DNA of 64,000 bases from Mucilaginibacter sp. PAMC 26640 (GCA_001596135.1 CP014773.1:5394001-5458000), one strand, 5' to 3'; positions 25,014 to 34,227 are shown, counted from the stretch's first letter. The notes: generated by a model not told the origin, from the letters alone. Numbers and translations are program-made.

Positions 25014-27227
25014 CTATTTTATTCCTTGTTCTAAATATCCAGCTAACGCGCGGATCCTGGCCGATACTACCCCTATTTGCTGCTCCGTTTCGGTCCAGTT
25101 GCGTTGCTCTATTGCTTCGCGAATGCCCGGCAGTGTTTTTACGCCATAGCCGGTATAAAAGCCCGGTGCATAAATGGTATGCTTGTACCATCCCCTGCGC
25201 GGTAATCCATCCGTTGATAACAATTGTTGCTCGGCATGGTAAAGCAGCCCGTTAAGTTTTTTATGGTCCCCGTCCTTTAACGTAGCTGAGGCCCAGTAAA
25301 CGGAAAGCTTATCTGCCGATTTTTTGAGCGAATCCAGCGCAGTGGTCAAGGGTGCAAAATTTACCACCGGCACATCTGCTTTTGCTGCAGGTGCCATATA
25401 TTTTACAGCAGGATCGGCAGCCAATGTATAGGCATTGCCTTTTACCATCTGGTTATCTACCTGTGTGGCCTCCCGCATATCGGTAACCAGTTTAGCCAGC
25501 TCGGTGGCATACCGTCCAATGGTTTCCTGCAGATTACGGAAATCGAATGGTAATACATCCGCATCTGCCATGCGCAAGGCGGCATGCCCGGCGGTTTTAC
25601 TTAAAGCAACCCCGTATTCGAATGTGGGATCCTTGAAACGCTTGTAATCATCGTACGAATCATAAATTGAGTGATATTCGCCGCCACCATCTTCGCCTCC
25701 AAAGCCAAAATCGAGCGTAGGTATACCCAAATGCTGCAAAAAAGAGGAGAAATCCGAGCCGGAGCCCAGCGGCTCCAGTCGCTGCCCTTTACGGTCCAGG
25801 ATCTCTTTTTTATCGCTTATTGATGAAGCACCAACTAATTGTGATGCCTTTTTACGCTCAAATACGCTCACCTTCGTTTGTGGATCAATAACTCCCTGGG
25901 TTATTTCGTCTGTAAAGGTCTCCAGGGCCTGCGAGCCGCCTGCGTTTAAAAACCCGCGACCGTTGCCATCTGAATTAATATAGACTACTGCTTTTTGCTG
26001 CAGCTCTTTCTCGTGCCCTTCGGCATATTCGGTAGAACCTATCAGGCCCGGCTCCTCACCATCCCAGGAGCAATAAACAATACTGCGTTTTGGTTTCCAA
26101 CCTGTTTTTAACAAGGCACCTAATGCCCTGGCTTCTTCCAGCATAGCTGCCTGCCCGCTTATTGGGTCGTTTGCGCCATTTACCCACGCATCATGGTGAT
26201 TACCCCGCATTACCCATTCGTCCGGGTATTCTGATCCTTTTATTTTTGCGACTACATTATAGGCAGGAACCATGCTCCAGTTAAATTCCAATTTTAAATG
26301 GGCGATGGCCTTGCTCCCTCCCAAATGATAAGTGATAGGCAAAGAACCGGCCCAGCCTGCCGGGACAACCGGCCCATCCATCCCAGCCAGCAAGGGCTGT
26401 GCATCGTGGTAGCTGATCGGTAACACCGGGATCTTCAATATGGTTGTGGCATCAGCCCGGTTCAACCGTTTGGCTTCTTTGGTTGCACCCACGCCCGGCG
26501 TAAGCGGATCGCCAGGGTAAAGCACCATATCCATTACAGAGCCACGCTGAACGCCGTATTCATTTTTGTACGCACCCATGGGATATACATCACCGGCTGA
26601 ATAGCCGTCATCTGCCGGATCTGAGTAAATAATACAGCCGATAGCGCCATGCTCATAGGCAACTTTGGGTTTGATGCCGCGCCAGGAATGGCCGTATTTG
26701 GCAATCACGATTTTCCCTTTAACATCTATACCCAGCGTTGCCAGTTTTTCATAGTCGGCCGGTAAGCCGTAATTTACAAACACCAGTGCACCGGTTACGT
26801 CTCCATCCGCACTCCAGGCATTGTAAGTGGGCAATTGGTTGGCCTGCCCGGAGGTGCCGTCTGCTGCCAGCACAGGTTCTTTTAACAGCGCAGTATATTT
26901 ATTGGGAGCGGTGAGTTCCAGCACCCGTGTTTTTGGCGTAGGGAAAAGCACAGTATAGGTTTCCAGCCGGGCATCCAGCTCATAGCTTTTGTACATGGCC
27001 AGGATCTTATCGGCTACTGCCTTGCTCCCCGGCGAACCCAGGCTATGCGGAAAAGCAGAAAGATCTTTAATGGTTTGGCCAATGTGAGCAGCGCTTAAAG
27101 AGGCATCAAAGGCTGCTTCGTTTTGCATTTGTTTAGCTGCTGCATCAGGGCTAAAACCAGTTATCGTTTTTTGCTGACCGAAAGCAACACTTGTACTTAA
27201 AAGAAGAATGGCTAGAGATTTTTTCAT
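25014..27227 (-). CDS. Secreted M28 zinc peptidase, glutamate carboxypeptidase II-like
   Basis: A 737-residue exported dinuclear zinc peptidase. Residues 1-17 are a signal peptide. A protease-associated (PA) domain lies at about 135-300. The M28 core supplies ligands His344 (GNHHDAW), Asp354 (GANDP), the EE pair at 391-392 (WDGEEPG), Asp420 (INSDGNG) and His519 (EYHSIYDSYDD). A transferrin-receptor-like dimerisation domain follows. This matches the GCPII/PSMA family, which removes C-terminal Glu or Asp. The upstream region has an unusual cluster of palindromes. Confidence 0.94.
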   Translation of the reverse strand: MKKSLAILLLSTSVAFGQQKTITGFSPDAAAKQMQNEAAFDASLSAAHIGQTIKDLSAFPHSLGSPGSKAVADKILAMYKSYELDARLETYTVLFPTPKTRVLELTAPNKYTALLKEPVLAADGTSGQANQLPTYNAWSADGDVTGALVFVNYGLPADYEKLATLGIDVKGKIVIAKYGHSWRGIKPKVAYEHGAIGCIIYSDPADDGYSAGDVYPMGAYKNEYGVQRGSVMDMVLYPGDPLTPGVGATKEAKRLNRADATTILKIPVLPISYHDAQPLLAGMDGPVVPAGWAGSLPITYHLGGSKAIAHLKLEFNWSMVPAYNVVAKIKGSEYPDEWVMRGNHHDAWVNGANDPISGQAAMLEEARALGALLKTGWKPKRSIVYCSWDGEEPGLIGSTEYAEGHEKELQQKAVVYINSDGNGRGFLNAGGSQALETFTDEITQGVIDPQTKVSVFERKKASQLVGASSISDKKEILDRKGQRLEPLGSGSDFSSFLQHLGIPTLDFGFGGEDGGGEYHSIYDSYDDYKRFKDPTFEYGVALSKTAGHAALRMADADVLPFDFRNLQETIGRYATELAKLVTDMREATQVDNQMVKGNAYTLAADPAVKYMAPAAKADVPVVNFAPLTTALDSLKKSADKLSVYWASATLKDGDHKKLNGLLYHAEQQLLSTDGLPRRGWYKHTIYAPGFYTGYGVKTLPGIREAIEQRNWTETEQQIGVVSARIRALAGYLEQGIK

Positions 27228-27337
27228 GCAATATGTTGAGATAGGTGAAGATATAGAATTTGAATGAACAATGCAGGCCTGAAGCAGCTTGATTTTTAGC
27301 GCATTCGGAAACTATCGTTCAAAAGATAAGCATAGAA

Positions 27338-27516
27338 GGTGTTTCATCGAAAGTGATTCACAATATTTATGGCGAAAATTCAACTACTATAATGCATTGA
27401 AAAACAATGATTTGCACAAATAAGTTTCTGGATGGGTGTTTCACCTAAAAATGCAACCAATTGGTAATCAAACAGAAAGGTGATTCACCCGATTCAGATT
27501 CGCGGAATGAAACACC
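27338..27516. promoter_or_regulatory. Cluster of five GGTGWTTCACC-like palindromes
   Basis: Five 11-bp sites related to GGTGWTTCACC occur at 27338 (GGTGTTTCATC), 27352 (AGTGATTCACA), 27435 (GGTGTTTCACC), 27479 (GGTGATTCACC) and 27506 (AATGAAACACC, reverse of GGTGTTTCATT). They lie 110-290 bases upstream of the M28 peptidase start, in a 397-base gap with no other feature. They look like operators for one dimeric regulator. The regulator is unknown. Confidence 0.55.
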
Positions 27517-27624
27517 TGTATAGTGATGCAAAAAATTTTAAGTTTTAATGATTAGTCCCGGTGTAGGTTTATACTTTACTAAAGATAAAGAATAATCAAT
27601 TGTCGATTGCTTGTCGCGATGGAA

Positions 27625-28245
27625 CTATTTATATTTCCAATGCCTGGTTTTGCCCTCGCTGATCCATTGCAACCCTTCCGCCAGCCGTTTTTGGCGTGTG
27701 GCATCGCTCTTGGCATCTTCAAACCAGGCAATGTATTCTTTTTTTTGCGAGGCACTAAAGTTTTCGAAATGACCCGAAGCATCAGCGTTTTTATCCAGCA
27801 GATCTTTTAAATAGGAAGGAACTTCCTGCGCAGCGCTCATGGTGGGCATTTTTTTTGCTGCCGGTTTAGGAAGGGCTTTAGCAGCAGGTCCTCTCAGGGC
27901 CATCGCCTGCCGGATATACCAGATCAGGATATCGTCTTCGGGCAAATCGCTTAAGGATTCAATTCTGCCCAGGCTCCCTGCGGATTCGCCACCCTCCAGA
28001 TGAAGGATACCGTGCGGATCGGGCAAGGTTTCTGCCTTCCAGAAACCAAATCCAAGATGTTGTTTAAATGCCATCATATGACAAAGTATGCCGTTATACT
28101 CAAAAAAAGGCGAACTCCATTTCATAGTTTCCTTAATCTCCGGCGAGGCTTTATGCACAAGTTCGCGCAGATGAATCAAGATGGGTTTGGCAAAATCGGC
28201 CGCCTTCGCAATGTAGGCATCTATCCGTTGATCGTACTGTTCCAT
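27625..28245 (-). CDS. DUF1801 / YdeI-OmdA domain protein
   Basis: A protein of about 206 residues with an N-terminal DUF1801 domain (residues 1-115; ETMKWSSPFFEYNGILCHMMAFKQHLGFGFWK is its central part) and a C-terminal YdeI/OmdA-type helical domain (PSYLKDLLDKNADASGHFENFSASQKKEYIAWF...RLAEGLQWI). The frame is open to an ATG at 28263, but the ATG at 28245 (MEQYDQRIDAYI) gives the usual start. Biochemical role unknown. Confidence 0.85.
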   Translation of the reverse strand: MEQYDQRIDAYIAKAADFAKPILIHLRELVHKASPEIKETMKWSSPFFEYNGILCHMMAFKQHLGFGFWKAETLPDPHGILHLEGGESAGSLGRIESLSDLPEDDILIWYIRQAMALRGPAAKALPKPAAKKMPTMSAAQEVPSYLKDLLDKNADASGHFENFSASQKKEYIAWFEDAKSDATRQKRLAEGLQWISEGKTRHWKYK

Positions 28246-28281
28246 TATGCAATATAAATACAAAAATGAAATATTGGCCCC

Positions 28282-28572
28282 CTAGCCGCGCAATAAATTC
28301 TTCAGATCGGGATGCGATTGCGAAGCCAGGAATTCAGTAATTTCAAACTCGGCCAGTTGGTGTTTATGGAAAGGATCTTCAGCAATGATCTTTTCTAAGA
28401 TCTCCTTATCGTCTGCCTGGGCAATGATTATCCCGCCGGTACGCGGCACCTTTCTGCCACTCATGATGAAAACATCGGCCCTGTAATATTTATTGAGATA
28501 CTTTACATGTGCCGCCATGTGCTCGTCGAGTTCCTCCAGCGGAACAATATAGGTGAGGTTGATGATAAACAT
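28282..28572 (-). CDS. YciI-like protein
   Basis: A 96-residue protein of the YciI/dimeric alpha-beta barrel family. The FIINLTYIVPLEELDEHMAAHVKYL start, SGRKVPRTGGIIIA and the DPFHKHQLAEFEITEF segment are characteristic, with the conserved His residues. Possible small-molecule binding or isomerase-like role; unproven. Confidence 0.85.
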   Translation of the reverse strand: MFIINLTYIVPLEELDEHMAAHVKYLNKYYRADVFIMSGRKVPRTGGIIIAQADDKEILEKIIAEDPFHKHQLAEFEITEFLASQSHPDLKNLLRG

Positions 28573-28645
28573 TTTAGAACAGATTGGTAATTAATTTAAC
28601 AGCGACTAACCCTATTGGTTTGTGCTTCCTAAAGCTTTGGGTCAC

Positions 28646-28691
28646 TTTAAAAAACAAAAGGACCTGCATAGCTTTTCGCCATGCAGGTCCT
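28646..28691 (-). terminator. Rho-independent terminator of the OYE operon
   Basis: AGGACCTGCAT and ATGCAGGTCCT form a perfect 11-bp stem with an 11-base loop; on the minus strand T-rich sequence follows. It lies just after the OYE stop. Confidence 0.8.
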
Positions 28692-28714
28692 CTATATTCA
28701 GCATCATGATTGGC

Positions 28715-29818
28715 TTACACCAATTGCATAAGTGCTTCTTTAGTAAAACCTTTTAATTCATCTGTACGGTGCTCACGAATTTTCTGTACCCAGTATGGGT
28801 CGGCAAGTAACGGGCGCCCTACTGCCACCAGGTCAAAATCACCGCGATCCATCCTGCGCAATAATTCGTCGAGTGAACTCGGCTGTGAACTTGCACCGCC
28901 AAAAGCAGCCAAAAATTCTCCGTCGAGGCCTACCGAACCAACCGTGATTGTTGCCTTGCCGGTAACTTTTTTGGCCCATCCGGCGAAGTTCAGGTCTGAT
29001 CCTTCAAACTCCGGCTCCCAGAAACGGCGCTGCGAATTATGGAAAATATCCACACCTGCATCAGCCATCGGGATCAACCACTCTTCCAGTTCCTTCGGCG
29101 TTTTGGCCATTTGCAAATTATAGTCAGCAGGCTTCCATTGTGATAAGCGAATGATCACTGCAAAATCTTCTCCTACCTGTTTCCTTACTTCTTTTATCAC
29201 CTCTATTGCAAAGCGGCTGCGTTCGGCCAATGTTTTGCCACCATAACTATCGGTGCGCAGGTTGGTGCCTTCCCAAAAGAACTGGTCTATCAGGTACCCA
29301 TGTGCGCCGTGGATCTCCACGCAATCAAAACCCAGTTTTTTAGCATCAGCAGCGGCGCGGCCAAAAGCGGCGATGGTATCAGCAATGTCGGCATCAGTCA
29401 TCGTGTTACCATTATTTGAGCCCGGTTTGTTTAAGCCAGAGGGCCCTTCAAAGGGCTGCGATGGCAACCAGCCTGATTGGTGATTATCCATAATGCCCAT
29501 ATGCCAGATCTGCGGACCCATGGCACCGCCCGCGGCGTGTACGCCATCCACTACATTCTGCCAGCCGTTGAGGGCTTCAGTACCGTAAAAATGCGGGATA
29601 CTTGCATCATTGGATGATGATACCCGTTCTATAACTGTACCCTCAGAAAGGATCAGTCCAACTTCTCCTTCGGCGCGCTTGCGATAATATGCAGCCACGT
29701 CTGGAGTTGGTACCCCATTTGGAGAGAACGACCTTGTCATGGGAGCCATAACGATGCGGTTTTGGATATTTAAAGATTTCAGGCTAAACGGCCTGAATAA
29801 GGTGTCTGTAGTACTCAT
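28715..29818 (-). CDS. Old Yellow Enzyme family NADH:flavin oxidoreductase
   Basis: A 367-residue FMN-dependent ene-reductase, TIM barrel. FMN-binding MAPMTRSF near residue 24, active-site VEIHGAHGYLIDQFFW in the middle, and VGRPLLADPYWV near the end are typical. It probably reduces activated C=C bonds of quinones, enones or other electrophiles with NAD(P)H. It lies 28 bases downstream of an ArsR regulator with two candidate redox Cys residues, which suggests electrophile-inducible expression. Confidence 0.93.
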   Translation of the reverse strand: MSTTDTLFRPFSLKSLNIQNRIVMAPMTRSFSPNGVPTPDVAAYYRKRAEGEVGLILSEGTVIERVSSSNDASIPHFYGTEALNGWQNVVDGVHAAGGAMGPQIWHMGIMDNHQSGWLPSQPFEGPSGLNKPGSNNGNTMTDADIADTIAAFGRAAADAKKLGFDCVEIHGAHGYLIDQFFWEGTNLRTDSYGGKTLAERSRFAIEVIKEVRKQVGEDFAVIIRLSQWKPADYNLQMAKTPKELEEWLIPMADAGVDIFHNSQRRFWEPEFEGSDLNFAGWAKKVTGKATITVGSVGLDGEFLAAFGGASSQPSSLDELLRRMDRGDFDLVAVGRPLLADPYWVQKIREHRTDELKGFTKEALMQLV

Positions 29819-29846
29819 GATATATATTTAATACGTAATATTTGAT

Positions 29847-30143
29847 TTATAATTCGGATCCAATCAGCTCACTCAGGGCAGCAAAGGCTTCTTCATTTCT
29901 TTTATAGTAGGTCCACTGCCCTATACGGGTAGCGCTAACCAATCCGGCCCGTTGCAGCAGCGACAAGTATTCGGAAACGGTAGACTGGGTAAGCGAGGCT
30001 TTTTCCTGAATTTTGCCTACGCACACACCGGCCCCGCATGCCGCAGTATGTCCCGGAAAATTAATTTCCGGCTGTTTTAGCCATTGCAGAATCTGCAAGC
30101 GGGTGTTGTTTGAGAGTGCCTTAAATATGGCGAGCTGATCCAT
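29847..30143 (-). CDS. ArsR/SmtB-family regulator with a Cys pair
   Basis: A 98-residue winged-helix repressor (IFKALSNNTRLQILQWL, SQ-like recognition helix in LTQSTVSEYLSLLQRAGLV, wing TRIGQWTYYKRN). Cys36 and Cys41 in TAACGAGVCVGKI lie between helices and could sense metal or an electrophile. It is co-directional with the OYE gene. A 20-bp palindrome overlaps its promoter, so autorepression is likely. Confidence 0.9.
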   Translation of the reverse strand: MDQLAIFKALSNNTRLQILQWLKQPEINFPGHTAACGAGVCVGKIQEKASLTQSTVSEYLSLLQRAGLVSATRIGQWTYYKRNEEAFAALSELIGSEL

Positions 30144-30147
30144 GGCA

Positions 30148-30174
30148 CAAAGATATATCGGGTTTTCCCGATAT
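30148..30174 (-). promoter_or_regulatory. ArsR operon promoter with overlapping operator
   Basis: On the minus strand TATCTTTG (30148-30155) matches the -7 box TAnnTTTG. The perfect palindrome ATATCGGGTTTTCCCGATAT (30155-30174) lies immediately upstream, between the -7 and -33 positions, where a bound repressor would block RNA polymerase. The ATG at 30143 is within 5 bases of the -7 box, so the mRNA is probably leaderless. Confidence 0.75.
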
Positions 30175-30267
30175 CTAAATAAAAGAAAATAGATGACTCA
30201 TGGCTGATAATGACACGGAGTAGCGTCTTGCCTATTAGAAAGTTTTAGAACAGCTTTTATTTGAGAG

Positions 30268-30753
30268 CTACTCCACCACCAAGTCCCGGAATAACTGGAT
30301 ATGCCAGCTATCTTTAAACGGTACTTCCCATTTGGTTTGCAAATCTGACAGGTTTTGCGCCATGTTGTTAAATACAATGGTGCTGGTACCGATCTTACCT
30401 TCTTTGAGTAGTTCTTCAAATTGGTGGCGCGGTACGGAAACGATTTCTTCACCATCACGATAAGCCAGGTTAAATCTGTCGAATAAATTAATTCCAAATT
30501 GCGGCTCCAATTGCTTCATAAAATTGACTGATTTATCAATAGTGCAACCGCTGGCTCCGGCCTGGCTTTCATCCACAAACAAAATTAAAAACCGATTGTA
30601 CCTGATCTCGGCCTTTGCTTTCAACTGGTTATTGTGGGCCGTCCACCCGGTAGTAAAATTGTCTAGCTGCACCTGTATTTGCAGGGTTTCGGCATCGGTT
30701 AATTTACGGTCGGATTGGTAGATCCAAACCCGGGTGTGTGAAGAAAATTCCAT
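30268..30753 (-). CDS. Conserved Bacteroidota protein often named ABC transporter ATPase
   Basis: A 161-residue soluble protein of a widespread Bacteroidota family (RVWIYQSDRKLTDAE, TTGWTAHNNQLKA, ILFVDESQAGASGCTIDKSV, FGINLFDRFN). Databases often call it an ABC transporter ATPase, but no Walker A or signature motif is present, so that name should not be used as a function. The ATG at 30753 is favoured over one at 30759. Confidence 0.78.
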   Translation of the reverse strand: MEFSSHTRVWIYQSDRKLTDAETLQIQVQLDNFTTGWTAHNNQLKAKAEIRYNRFLILFVDESQAGASGCTIDKSVNFMKQLEPQFGINLFDRFNLAYRDGEEIVSVPRHQFEELLKEGKIGTSTIVFNNMAQNLSDLQTKWEVPFKDSWHIQLFRDLVVE

Positions 30754-30823
30754 ATGCAAATTTATTCAATTTATTAAATTAGAAGTATTGATTGTTGTCA
30801 TCCCAGCATCAATTCTACCTGTT

Positions 30824-31285
30824 GTGAAAAAAGTAAATATTGTAATACTCATTTTGGCGATGACGCCACTTTTATACAGCTTTAGAGCTTTGATGGGCGA
30901 GCAGGAGTGGCTAAACTGGGGCAATAAATTCCTGAACGATGCCTATGACCCCTCAGGAGATATTAAAATTAAAAAGTGGGAGATTACGCTTACGCAAGAT
31001 CATTTTATCCGCCTCCGCAAAACTTATCAACAGGGTAAACAGGAATATTTTTCCTTTAATTTAAAGCGCTTTGCAGAGATAAATTACTTACCGGGAAGTG
31101 CCGCCAACGATACGCTCCAGGTAAAAACACAGGCTGATGATATCATCATGCAAACCTACAGTGATCCGCAGGGAGACCTTGATTCTATGGCAACAATGAT
31201 TAGCATTCCGGTGAAGAAAATTAGCCCAGCTCGGTTAGATAGCCTGCAACAGGCGTTGCGTTATTTAAAGGCGGGGACAATGTAA
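30824..31285 (+). CDS. Hypothetical exported or membrane-anchored protein (GTG start)
   Basis: A 153-residue protein beginning at GTG 30824: a hydrophobic N-terminus VNIVILILAMTPLLYSFRALMG resembles a signal or anchor. The remainder is soluble (KKWEITLTQDHFIRLRKTYQQGKQEYFSFN). The frame is open from 30734, but that ATG would overlap the divergent gene and prefix the signal with 30 odd residues. No family recognised. Confidence 0.65.
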   Translation: MKKVNIVILILAMTPLLYSFRALMGEQEWLNWGNKFLNDAYDPSGDIKIKKWEITLTQDHFIRLRKTYQQGKQEYFSFNLKRFAEINYLPGSAANDTLQVKTQADDIIMQTYSDPQGDLDSMATMISIPVKKISPARLDSLQQALRYLKAGTM

Positions 31286-31387
31286 TAAGGCCAAAGCGGG
31301 AGTTAATCGCTGTACCAAAATCCTTCTACTTGCTTCCCAAAGGAAGAAACGGCGCATGCCCCACACCCATTCTAAATCTACGCTATA

Positions 31388-32221
31388 TCACAACCCGTTC
31401 GCCCTTGCGGTAATCTCTGCGATATCCAGCACTTTTATTTCCGTTTCTTTTTCCATATGCTTTACGCCATCGGTCAACATCGTCATGCAAAATGGGCATC
31501 CGGATGCGATAACATCAGCTTTTGCTTCCATTACATCCAGCATCCGTTCGTCATTGATGTCTTTTTTACCAGGCTCGGGTTCTTTAAACATTTGGGCGCC
31601 GCCTGCACCACAGCAAAGGCCGTTGCTTTTGCAGCGTTTCATTTCTACCAGTTCCGTATCTAATATTTCTAACGCAGCGCGTGGCGCTTCATAAACGCCA
31701 TTGCCACGGCCTAAATAGCAAGGATCATGAAAAGTGATCCTGCGCCCTTTGAAGCTTTCGCCACCCTCCGCCTTGAGTTTGCCTTCATTAATCAAACCCT
31801 GGATCAGCTGCGTGTGGTGGATCACTTCATAATTTCCGCCTAGTCCCGGATACTCATTCCTGATCGTATTGAAACAATGCGGGCAGCCGGTCACTATTTT
31901 TTTGATCTCGTAAGCATTCATCACTTCGATATTGGTCATGGCCTGCATCTGGAATAAGAATTCATTACCGGCGCGTTTTGCAGGATCGCCGGTGCAGCCT
32001 TCTTCTGTGCCTAAAACGGCGTAGCTGATGCCAACATGCTGCAATATCTTGCAGATATCGCGGGTGATCTTCTGCGCCCGCTCATCAAAGCTGCCGGCAC
32101 ATCCTACCCAAAACAATATCTCGGGCTGCCTGCCTTCCGCAGCCATTTCGGCCATGGTTGGAACTTTAAGCATATCAGGCTTTGACATTCCCTGTTCGGA
32201 TTTATACTGGCTGCTCTCCAT
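31388..32221 (-). CDS. CCG-domain Fe-S protein (HdrB/GlpC-like)
   Basis: A 277-residue cytoplasmic protein with two cysteine-rich CCG domains (HDPCYLGRGNGVY, GLCCGAGGAQMF, ASGCPFCMTML in the second; GTEEGCTGDPAKR and VTGCPHCFNTI in the first). Such proteins bind Fe-S clusters and act in electron transfer to quinone or disulfide. It is the last gene of a three-gene minus-strand operon whose first gene encodes a membrane Fe-S protein, its probable partner. Confidence 0.88.
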   Translation of the reverse strand: MESSQYKSEQGMSKPDMLKVPTMAEMAAEGRQPEILFWVGCAGSFDERAQKITRDICKILQHVGISYAVLGTEEGCTGDPAKRAGNEFLFQMQAMTNIEVMNAYEIKKIVTGCPHCFNTIRNEYPGLGGNYEVIHHTQLIQGLINEGKLKAEGGESFKGRRITFHDPCYLGRGNGVYEAPRAALEILDTELVEMKRCKSNGLCCGAGGAQMFKEPEPGKKDINDERMLDVMEAKADVIASGCPFCMTMLTDGVKHMEKETEIKVLDIAEITARANGL

Positions 32222-32232
32222 TTTGACAATCT

Positions 32233-32670
32233 TTATTCTTCTTCGCTTATTTGGCTAATGAACTCATCGATGCTGCTGTAATTGGCAAACTTGATGGCCG
32301 AATTAATCTCTTTAAGCCGGTTCAGAATAGCTACTACCAGTTCCAGCGCATCAACTTCTTTACCCAGCATATTGGCATCCCAGTTAATGCCCGCTAAAGT
32401 ATCGTTTTCAGACAGATCCATACACCAGTCTTCCAGGAACATGCCAAGCGGCACCTCGGTTGGCGAAAAACTCTTCCAATCGTCGCGGGCGCAGATCTTG
32501 GCATAGGCCCTGTCCGACCAGAAAGGAATTACCCCTACTTCGTCATCTTCCGCAGATTCGGTATTCGCCCAGCCTGTTTTGTTCTTTAAACCCCAAACCA
32601 ATTTAGTGGCGGCTACCCGTTCAACAAACTGGTTATATTTACTTTCTATAATATCTGTGACCTCTAACAT
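32233..32670 (-). CDS. DUF2750 family protein
   Basis: A 145-residue protein resembling DUF2750 (FVERVAATKLVWGL, FWSDRAYAKICARDDWKSF, EVPLGMFLEDWCMDLS). It lies between the two Fe-S genes with 11-base gaps on both sides and is therefore almost certainly co-transcribed with them. No function is known, and its position inside the redox operon is worth noting. Confidence 0.8.
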   Translation of the reverse strand: MLEVTDIIESKYNQFVERVAATKLVWGLKNKTGWANTESAEDDEVGVIPFWSDRAYAKICARDDWKSFSPTEVPLGMFLEDWCMDLSENDTLAGINWDANMLGKEVDALELVVAILNRLKEINSAIKFANYSSIDEFISQISEEE

Positions 32671-32681
32671 GCTCTTTTAAA

Positions 32682-33980
32682 TTAATCCTTCTCCGCCCAA
32701 TTGAGCCTGTCGGCCTGGCTGTATTTCCACGGCGCGCCATTATTTTCCATATTGCCGAACATATTGTTTAGGCTGGCCGGTGCCTGCGACTCCTCCATTA
32801 CCACGTACCGGCGCATTTCAGTAATAATTTCCAGCGGATTAATGTTTACCGGGCAAGCCTCCACGCAGGCGTTACAGGTAGTACAGGCCCATAATTCCTC
32901 TCTGGTAATGTAGTTATCCAGTAATGTTTTGTCATCGGTATAATCTTTTCCGTGCTTATCAATGTTGTCGCCCACTTCGGTTAACCTGTCGCGGGTATCC
33001 ATCATAATTTTACGCGGCGATAAAAGCTTACCGGTGATGTTAGCCGGGCAAACCGAGGTACACCTGCCACATTCGGTGCAGGTATAGGCCTCCATCAGGT
33101 TTTTCCAGGTAAGGTCGGTTACATCTTTCACCCCAAAACGGTTTACTTCCGCAGGCTCCGGTACAAAAGAAGGATCCAGCATGGCTTTCACCTCGTTGGT
33201 TACAGATGCCATATTAGTGAACTTACCTTTTTCCTGAAGGTTTGAATAATAAACATTCGGGAAGGCCAGCATAATGTGAAAATGCTTGGAATACGGCAAA
33301 TAGTTTAAAAATGCCAGGATACCGATGATGTGAAACCACCAGCAAACCCGCTCTATGGTTTCCAATATAGCAGCACCTTGCGGCAGCAAAGGTGCAATGA
33401 ACGCACTTACCGGGAACTTCCCTGCCGAAACGTAATGCCCGAAGTGTAAAGCTTGTAGTTTGTAATCGGCAGCATTCATGGTGAGGAATGCCGTCATCAG
33501 CAATACCTCGATAATAAGGATATAATTGGCATCAGATTTTGGCCAGGCAGTCATCTCCGCGCCGCCAAATCTTTTTAACTTGAGGATGTTTCGCCGTGCA
33601 AGAAAAACCACGCAGGATAATAGCACCAATAAAGCCAGCACCTCAAAACCGCCTATCAGCAAGCCGTACAAGCTGCCAAGTGGTTTTGCAAATACACGGT
33701 GCGAGCCAAAAATTCCATCAATCATAATCTCCAGCACTTCCAGATTGATAATGATAAACCCTGCGTAAATGAAAAAGTGCATTACTGCGGCAACCGGGCG
33801 TTTAACCATTTTGGTTTGGCCGAGGGCCACTTTGGCCATAACTTTCCAGCGTGCGGCGGGGTTGTTGCTGCGGTCGGTATCTTTACCCAGCAATATATTC
33901 CGCCGTACTTTAGCCACGTTTTTACCGAACAGGTAAACAGCAGCTGCTAAGATGATGATGAAGATAACCTGGCCTATCAT
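32682..33980 (-). CDS. Membrane Fe-S oxidoreductase, HdrE/NarI-like plus two 4Fe-4S clusters
   Basis: A 432-residue inner-membrane protein. The N-terminal half has several transmembrane helices (about residues 2-18, 65-88, 108-128, 150-170, 215-235). His residues such as those in MHFFIYAG and WWFHIIG could bind heme. The C-terminal domain carries CTECGRCTSVCP and CTTCNACVEACP, two ferredoxin-like 4Fe-4S motifs. It probably passes electrons between the quinone pool and the CCG-domain protein. It heads the operon. Confidence 0.92.
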   Translation of the reverse strand: MIGQVIFIIILAAAVYLFGKNVAKVRRNILLGKDTDRSNNPAARWKVMAKVALGQTKMVKRPVAAVMHFFIYAGFIIINLEVLEIMIDGIFGSHRVFAKPLGSLYGLLIGGFEVLALLVLLSCVVFLARRNILKLKRFGGAEMTAWPKSDANYILIIEVLLMTAFLTMNAADYKLQALHFGHYVSAGKFPVSAFIAPLLPQGAAILETIERVCWWFHIIGILAFLNYLPYSKHFHIMLAFPNVYYSNLQEKGKFTNMASVTNEVKAMLDPSFVPEPAEVNRFGVKDVTDLTWKNLMEAYTCTECGRCTSVCPANITGKLLSPRKIMMDTRDRLTEVGDNIDKHGKDYTDDKTLLDNYITREELWACTTCNACVEACPVNINPLEIITEMRRYVVMEESQAPASLNNMFGNMENNGAPWKYSQADRLNWAEKD

Positions 33981-34202
33981 TATGCGTGCATAGTAATTTA
34001 AAAGCTAAAGTATAGAAATGTTTCAATGTTGGAAAGGTAAGTTTTGTTTTAAGATGCAAATGATGATTGCCGGCAAATTTTTCTAAAAAAAAATCTCCTT
34101 GTAAATTACTGAAAACCAAAGCCCGAGCCTTCTAAAAGGACGAGAGACCTACCCTGTGAGCAACAAAAATGAAAAAAAACTTTACAGGAATAAAAAAAAC
34201 GC

Positions 34203-34210
34203 TACATTTG
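34203..34210 (+). promoter_or_regulatory. -7 box of tRNA-Phe
   Basis: TACATTTG matches TAnnTTTG and ends 17 bases before the first base of tRNA-Phe. The upstream -33 region is A-rich without a clear TTTG. Confidence 0.55.
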
Positions 34211-34227
34211 CAAACCTTAAACGGAGC

